Below are positions 5,634-8,512 of a stretch of DNA of 8,512 bases, in pieces. Made by a program: the position numbers and the translations under genes. The notes under the pieces were generated by a model. That model had not been told where the DNA came from. It made no database searches and saw only the letters and a list, made by a program, of their open reading frames with translations. How positions within the stretch are numbered: position 1 is the first letter of the stretch; the number at the start of each line of letters is the position of its first letter. The DNA comes from an uncultured Acidimicrobiaceae bacterium (GTDB taxonomy: Bacteria; Actinomycetota; Acidimicrobiia; Acidimicrobiales; MedAcidi-G1): positions 1-8,512 of the forward strand of contig CAJXIS010000079.1 in the NCBI GenBank assembly GCA_913054115.1, written 5' to 3'.

Positions 5634-8057
5634 TTACGGAGTCGCCGCGGCTGGCGCGGGCGCCACTGAGGCGTGGGTCGCGACGATGGATCGGCGGTCG
5701 TATTCGGTGATGGCACCGTCGAGCGTCACCTTCACCTCGCGCATGTCCGGATCGTACGAGGAGCGGCCGACCCGGAAGGTGAACGATCCCGGTTCGGTGA
5801 TGCGGCGGTGGTCGATGCCGTGGAACGCCAGGCGGCTCGGATCCACGGTGAAGGTGACGGTCCGGGCCTTGCCGCCGGGGATGGCGACGCGGCAGAAGCC
5901 GATCAGCTCCCGGATCGGTCTGGCCACGGAGGCGACGTCGTCGGTGACGTAGAGCTGCACGACCTCGTCGCCGTCACGAGTCCCGGTGTTGGCGACCTCG
6001 ACCGAGATGGTCGTCGGCGTCGTGGTCGATCCGGCGTCCACGACCGGTTCGCCGTAGGCGAAATCGGTGTACGAGAGCCCGTGGCCGAACCAGTGCACCG
6101 CCTGCACGTCACGATCGACGTAGTCGCCGTAGAACTCGGACCGGTCGCCTCGCCGGCGCATGTCGTGGTGCAACGGAATCTGGCCGACGTGTCGGGGCAG
6201 CGTCACGGGCAGGCGACCGGCCGGATTGACCGCGCCGGTGAGCACGTCGGCGATGGCGTTGCCGCCCTCCTCGCCCGGCTGGATCGACCACATCAGGGCG
6301 TTGACCGCCGCCGCCTCGTGCTCGAGCGTGTGCACACGTCCGCTGATCACCACGAGCACCGTCGGGGTGCCGGTCGCCACCACGGCGGCGACGAGTCGAC
6401 GCTGGACGCCTGGGAGGTCGAGGTCGGTGGCGTCCCGGGCCTCGCCGACGGTCGAGTCGGGGATCAGGCCGGATTTGGCGCCGACGAAGACGATGGCGAC
6501 GTCAGCGTCACGGGCGGCATCGACCGCTTCGGGGATGCCGGACGCATCGTCGCCGCTGTCGGCGCATCCCCTCACGTGCGTGATCCGGGTGTCGGGCAGG
6601 GCGTCGCGCAGGCCGGCCAGGGGCGTGACGTGGTGCGTGTAGTGGGGGCCTGCGGCGAAGCTGCCGCCCGACTCCGGCAGCTGATCGGTGCCGGTTCCTG
6701 CGGCGGCATCGTCAGCGGCCGCCCCGGCTCCGGTCACCTGGTCGAGCACGGCGGCACCCATGCCCTTGTAGATGATCTCGAGGTGGGCGGGGTAGTGGTA
6801 GTCGCCCTGGAGGAGCCGCCGGTCGTCGGCATGGGGCCCGATGACGGCGATCGTGCCGATCGATGCGTCGAGGGGCAGCACCCCGTCGTTGCCCAGCAGG
6901 ATCACGCCGGCCGCCGCCGTTCGGCGGGCGAGCGCACGCTGGGCGGGCGTGTCGAACACGGTGAGCGCCGACTCGGCATCGACGTACGGGTTCTCGAACA
7001 GCCCGAGCTGGAACTTCTGCGTCAGGACACGGGCGCACGACTCGTCGAGGATCGCCTCGTCGAACCGGCCGTCGCGCACGGCCCCGGGAAGGTGCCGGTA
7101 GCAGTCGAGGGAAGGGAGCTCGATGTCGAGCCCGGCTCCGAGGGCCTGGATGGCGGAGGCCTCGGCGTCGGCTGCGGTCATGTGGTTGACGTACAGCTGC
7201 ATCACCGCGAAATAGTCGGCGACCACCGTGCCGGTGAATCCGAGCTCACCGCGCAGCAGGTCCGTGAGCAGTTCTCGGCTGGCGGCCACCGGCACGCCGT
7301 CGATCGAGGAGTAGCTGTTCATGACCGAGGCGAGTCCGGCTTCCCGGATGGCCGCAGCGAACGGCTCGGCATGGACCTCGCGCAGCTCGCGGCCGCCGAC
7401 GTGGACCGGCGCCTGGTTGCGGCCCCCGAGGGAGCTCGCGTAGCCGAGGAAGTGCTTGCCCGTGCACACCACGCCGTTGGCGAGGTCGTCGGTCTGGATG
7501 GCGCGCACGTAGCTCACGCCCATGCGGGCACACAGTTCGGGCGACTCCCCGTAGGTCTCCTCGACCCGACCCCATCGGGGGTCGCGGGCCACGTCGAGCA
7601 CGGGTGCGAGGTTGTGGCGGGCTCCGACGGCGAGCATCTGGGTACGGATCACGCCGCCGACCTCGCCGACGAGTTCAGGGTCCCAGGTGGCGGCCAGCCC
7701 GAGTCCCTGGGGGAAGACCGTCGCCCCACGGTGCAGGAAGCCGCCGACACCCTCCTCGTGCACGACCATGGGGATGCCCAGCCGCGTGCGCTCCACCAGC
7801 ACCTGCTGGATCTCGTTGGCCAGGCGGGCGGACTCGTCGGCCAGCAGTCCGGTGCTCGCCCCGATGCGGGTGACCTGCCCGATGCCGTCCGCCAGCGTCT
7901 CTGCGGCCCGGTCGGGATCGAAGCGCTCGTCGACCACCAGCGAGGTGAGCCACACGGCGCCGAGTTGGGCGACCTTCTCCTCCAGGGTCATGCGCCCCAG
8001 GAGGTCGGCGACGCGGGTGTCGATGGCGGCGTCCGGGTCGCGGTACAGGTCGGTCAT
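5634..8057 (-). CDS. Glycoside hydrolase family 3 beta-glycosidase (beta-xylosidase/beta-glucosidase)
   Basis: This retaining exo-glycosidase is predicted to release terminal beta-linked sugars from oligosaccharides. It has 807 residues in the full GH3 arrangement. The N-terminal TIM barrel contains DVARDPRWGR (155-164), KHF (201-203) and the nucleophile D281 in TVVADYF. The alpha/beta sandwich domain starts near AVIGPHADD; the likely acid/base is E539 in VGEARD, followed by DLDLPG. A fibronectin III-like domain (DEVVQLYVTD, then RELIGF) ends the protein. A Gly/Ala/Asp-rich stretch at about residues 436-467 looks like a flexible insertion. No signal peptide is seen, so it is probably cytoplasmic and acts on imported oligosaccharides. 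ATG at 8057 is chosen because it has AAGGAG 7 bases upstream and overlaps the xylanase stop as ATGA; the frame is open to 8192 but that part overlaps GH10. GH3 contains beta-glucosidases, xylosidases and other activities; the xylanase and xylAB neighbours favour beta-xylosidase without proving it. Confidence 0.95.
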   Translation of the reverse strand: MTDLYRDPDAAIDTRVADLLGRMTLEEKVAQLGAVWLTSLVVDERFDPDRAAETLADGIGQVTRIGASTGLLADESARLANEIQQVLVERTRLGIPMVVHEEGVGGFLHRGATVFPQGLGLAATWDPELVGEVGGVIRTQMLAVGARHNLAPVLDVARDPRWGRVEETYGESPELCARMGVSYVRAIQTDDLANGVVCTGKHFLGYASSLGGRNQAPVHVGGRELREVHAEPFAAAIREAGLASVMNSYSSIDGVPVAASRELLTDLLRGELGFTGTVVADYFAVMQLYVNHMTAADAEASAIQALGAGLDIELPSLDCYRHLPGAVRDGRFDEAILDESCARVLTQKFQLGLFENPYVDAESALTVFDTPAQRALARRTAAAGVILLGNDGVLPLDASIGTIAVIGPHADDRRLLQGDYHYPAHLEIIYKGMGAAVLDQVTGAGAAADDAAAGTGTDQLPESGGSFAAGPHYTHHVTPLAGLRDALPDTRITHVRGCADSGDDASGIPEAVDAARDADVAIVFVGAKSGLIPDSTVGEARDATDLDLPGVQRRLVAAVVATGTPTVLVVISGRVHTLEHEAAAVNALMWSIQPGEEGGNAIADVLTGAVNPAGRLPVTLPRHVGQIPLHHDMRRRGDRSEFYGDYVDRDVQAVHWFGHGLSYTDFAYGEPVVDAGSTTTPTTISVEVANTGTRDGDEVVQLYVTDDVASVARPIRELIGFCRVAIPGGKARTVTFTVDPSRLAFHGIDHRRITEPGSFTFRVGRSSYDPDMREVKVTLDGAITEYDRRSIVATHASVAPAPAAATP

Positions 8058-8512
8058 CGTCTGGCTCCTTGGGGTGTTCGTCGGACTCGTGCGGTGAGGG
8101 CCGCGGCCACGGCGTGATAGGCGGGTTTCGGTTCGCCGGCGTGGTCGAACAGCAGCGGCGCCCGGTCGGGTCCGAAGTGCTCGTCGACCCACGAACGGGC
8201 GTCGCTCACTCCCCAGAACGTGATCTCCCTGCAGGCGTCCACGCTCAGGGCGGCATCGACGAGTTCGCCGTAGATCCGGGCCTGGACCTCGAGGCGGTCG
8301 GGTCGGGTCGGATGGGCGAGGACGTCCATCTCGGTGATGGCCACCTCCAGGCCGAGGTCGGCATAGGTGGCGACGACCGATGCCAGGTGCTCCGGGGATG
8401 GCGGCTCGGGGGTGAAGTCGGGGTACAGCTGGTGGCCCTGCAGTCCGACGCCGTGGAGGGGGACTCCCCGATCGACGAGATCGGTGATGATGCGGGTGAA
8501 CTCGCGGTGTTT
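8054..8512 (-). CDS. GH10 endo-1,4-beta-xylanase, N-terminus cut by window edge
   Basis: This retaining endoxylanase cleaves internal beta-1,4 bonds of xylan or xylo-oligosaccharides. Only the C-terminal 152 residues are inside the window; the frame is open to base 8512, with no start visible. Landmarks are VGLQGH near the left end of the visible protein, the catalytic nucleophile Glu in AITEMDV (codon 8332-8330), FWGVSDARSWV, LLFD and PKPAYHAV, the usual end of a GH10 catalytic domain. The acid/base Glu lies upstream, outside the window. The protein stops about 20 residues after PKPAY, so there is no C-terminal carbohydrate-binding module; an N-terminal signal peptide or extra domain cannot be judged. 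Its TGA overlaps the ATG of the GH3 gene (ATGA), indicating translational coupling. The family call is secure; secretion versus cytoplasmic action on short oligomers is open. Confidence 0.94.
   Translation of the reverse strand, partial: KHREFTRIITDLVDRGVPLHGVGLQGHQLYPDFTPEPPSPEHLASVVATYADLGLEVAITEMDVLAHPTRPDRLEVQARIYGELVDAALSVDACREITFWGVSDARSWVDEHFGPDRAPLLFDHAGEPKPAYHAVAAALTARVRRTPQGARR
8065..8070 (-). promoter_or_regulatory. Strong ribosome binding site for the GH3 gene
   Basis: On the minus strand this reads AAGGAG, 7 bases before the ATG at 8057. It lies inside the last codons of the GH10 gene. It decides the GH3 start and is much stronger than anything ahead of xylB, the epimerase or the PhyH gene. 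Confidence 0.8.

Noticed and set aside
4141..5952. Open plus-strand frames antisense to the sulfatase and the end of GH3 (4141-4788, 4993-5952)
   Set aside because: They overlap a gene with all sulfatase signature residues and show no recognisable domain; long antisense frames are expected at this base composition.
5673..8117. An 814-codon open frame on the plus strand, antisense to the GH3 gene
   Set aside because: It is in exact codon register with GH3 (its first bases pair with GH3 third bases), so its stops would need TTA, CTA or TCA codons in GH3, which are rare in G+C-rich genes. The GH3 strand has full family homology; the antisense translation shows no recognisable domain and a biased composition.
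8058..8192. A 45-codon N-terminal extension of GH3 to an ATG at 8192
   Set aside because: It overlaps the GH10 coding sequence in another frame, is Arg-rich and has no GH3 similarity. The ATG at 8057 has an ideal ribosome binding site and starts just before conserved GH3 sequence.
1..8512. Mobile elements, attachment sites, tRNA or other RNA genes, CRISPR repeats, riboswitches
   Set aside because: Nothing of this kind was seen. The window is almost fully coding, gaps are 1-34 bases, and no repeated units or transposase or integrase motifs were noticed.

Overview
The window is strongly G+C-rich and gene-dense. It holds seven protein-coding genes, two cut by the window edges, with almost no intergenic DNA. 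GTG starts, weak or absent Shine-Dalgarno sequences on several genes, stop/start overlaps and a leaderless-type start signal suggest a high-GC actinobacterium. An environmental or marine lineage such as Acidimicrobiia is possible, but that placement is inference: no phylogenetic marker is present.

Left arm, plus strand (2-4107): the 3' part of a class II xylose isomerase gene (xylA), xylulokinase (xylB), a GalM-type aldose 1-epimerase and a phytanoyl-CoA dioxygenase-family (PhyH) Fe(II)/2-oxoglutarate oxygenase. xylA and xylB are 8 bases apart. xylB and the epimerase overlap as GTGA. The PhyH gene follows within 1-34 bases, depending on its start. Together the first three interconvert D-xylose anomers, isomerise xylose to xylulose and phosphorylate it to xylulose 5-phosphate for the pentose phosphate pathway.

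Right arm, minus strand (8512-4129, read right to left): the 3' end of a GH10 endo-1,4-beta-xylanase, a GH3 beta-glycosidase (probably beta-xylosidase or beta-glucosidase) and a formylglycine-dependent sulfatase. GH10 and GH3 overlap as ATGA, with a strong AAGGAG inside the GH10 end. The sulfatase follows GH3 after 20 bases. This looks like one operon.

The two arms converge at about 4118. An inverted repeat there contains both stop codons and may be a bidirectional terminator.

Read as a whole, the locus is a xylan/xylo-oligosaccharide utilisation cluster: backbone cleavage (GH10), release of terminal sugars (GH3), removal of sulfate esters (sulfatase), then mutarotation, isomerisation and phosphorylation of xylose. 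The sulfatase suggests that the natural substrate is a sulfated xylose-containing polysaccharide, as found in algae, rather than plain plant xylan. The PhyH oxygenase has no obvious place in this pathway and is the main open question. No RNA genes, mobile elements, CRISPR arrays or long non-coding stretches were seen.
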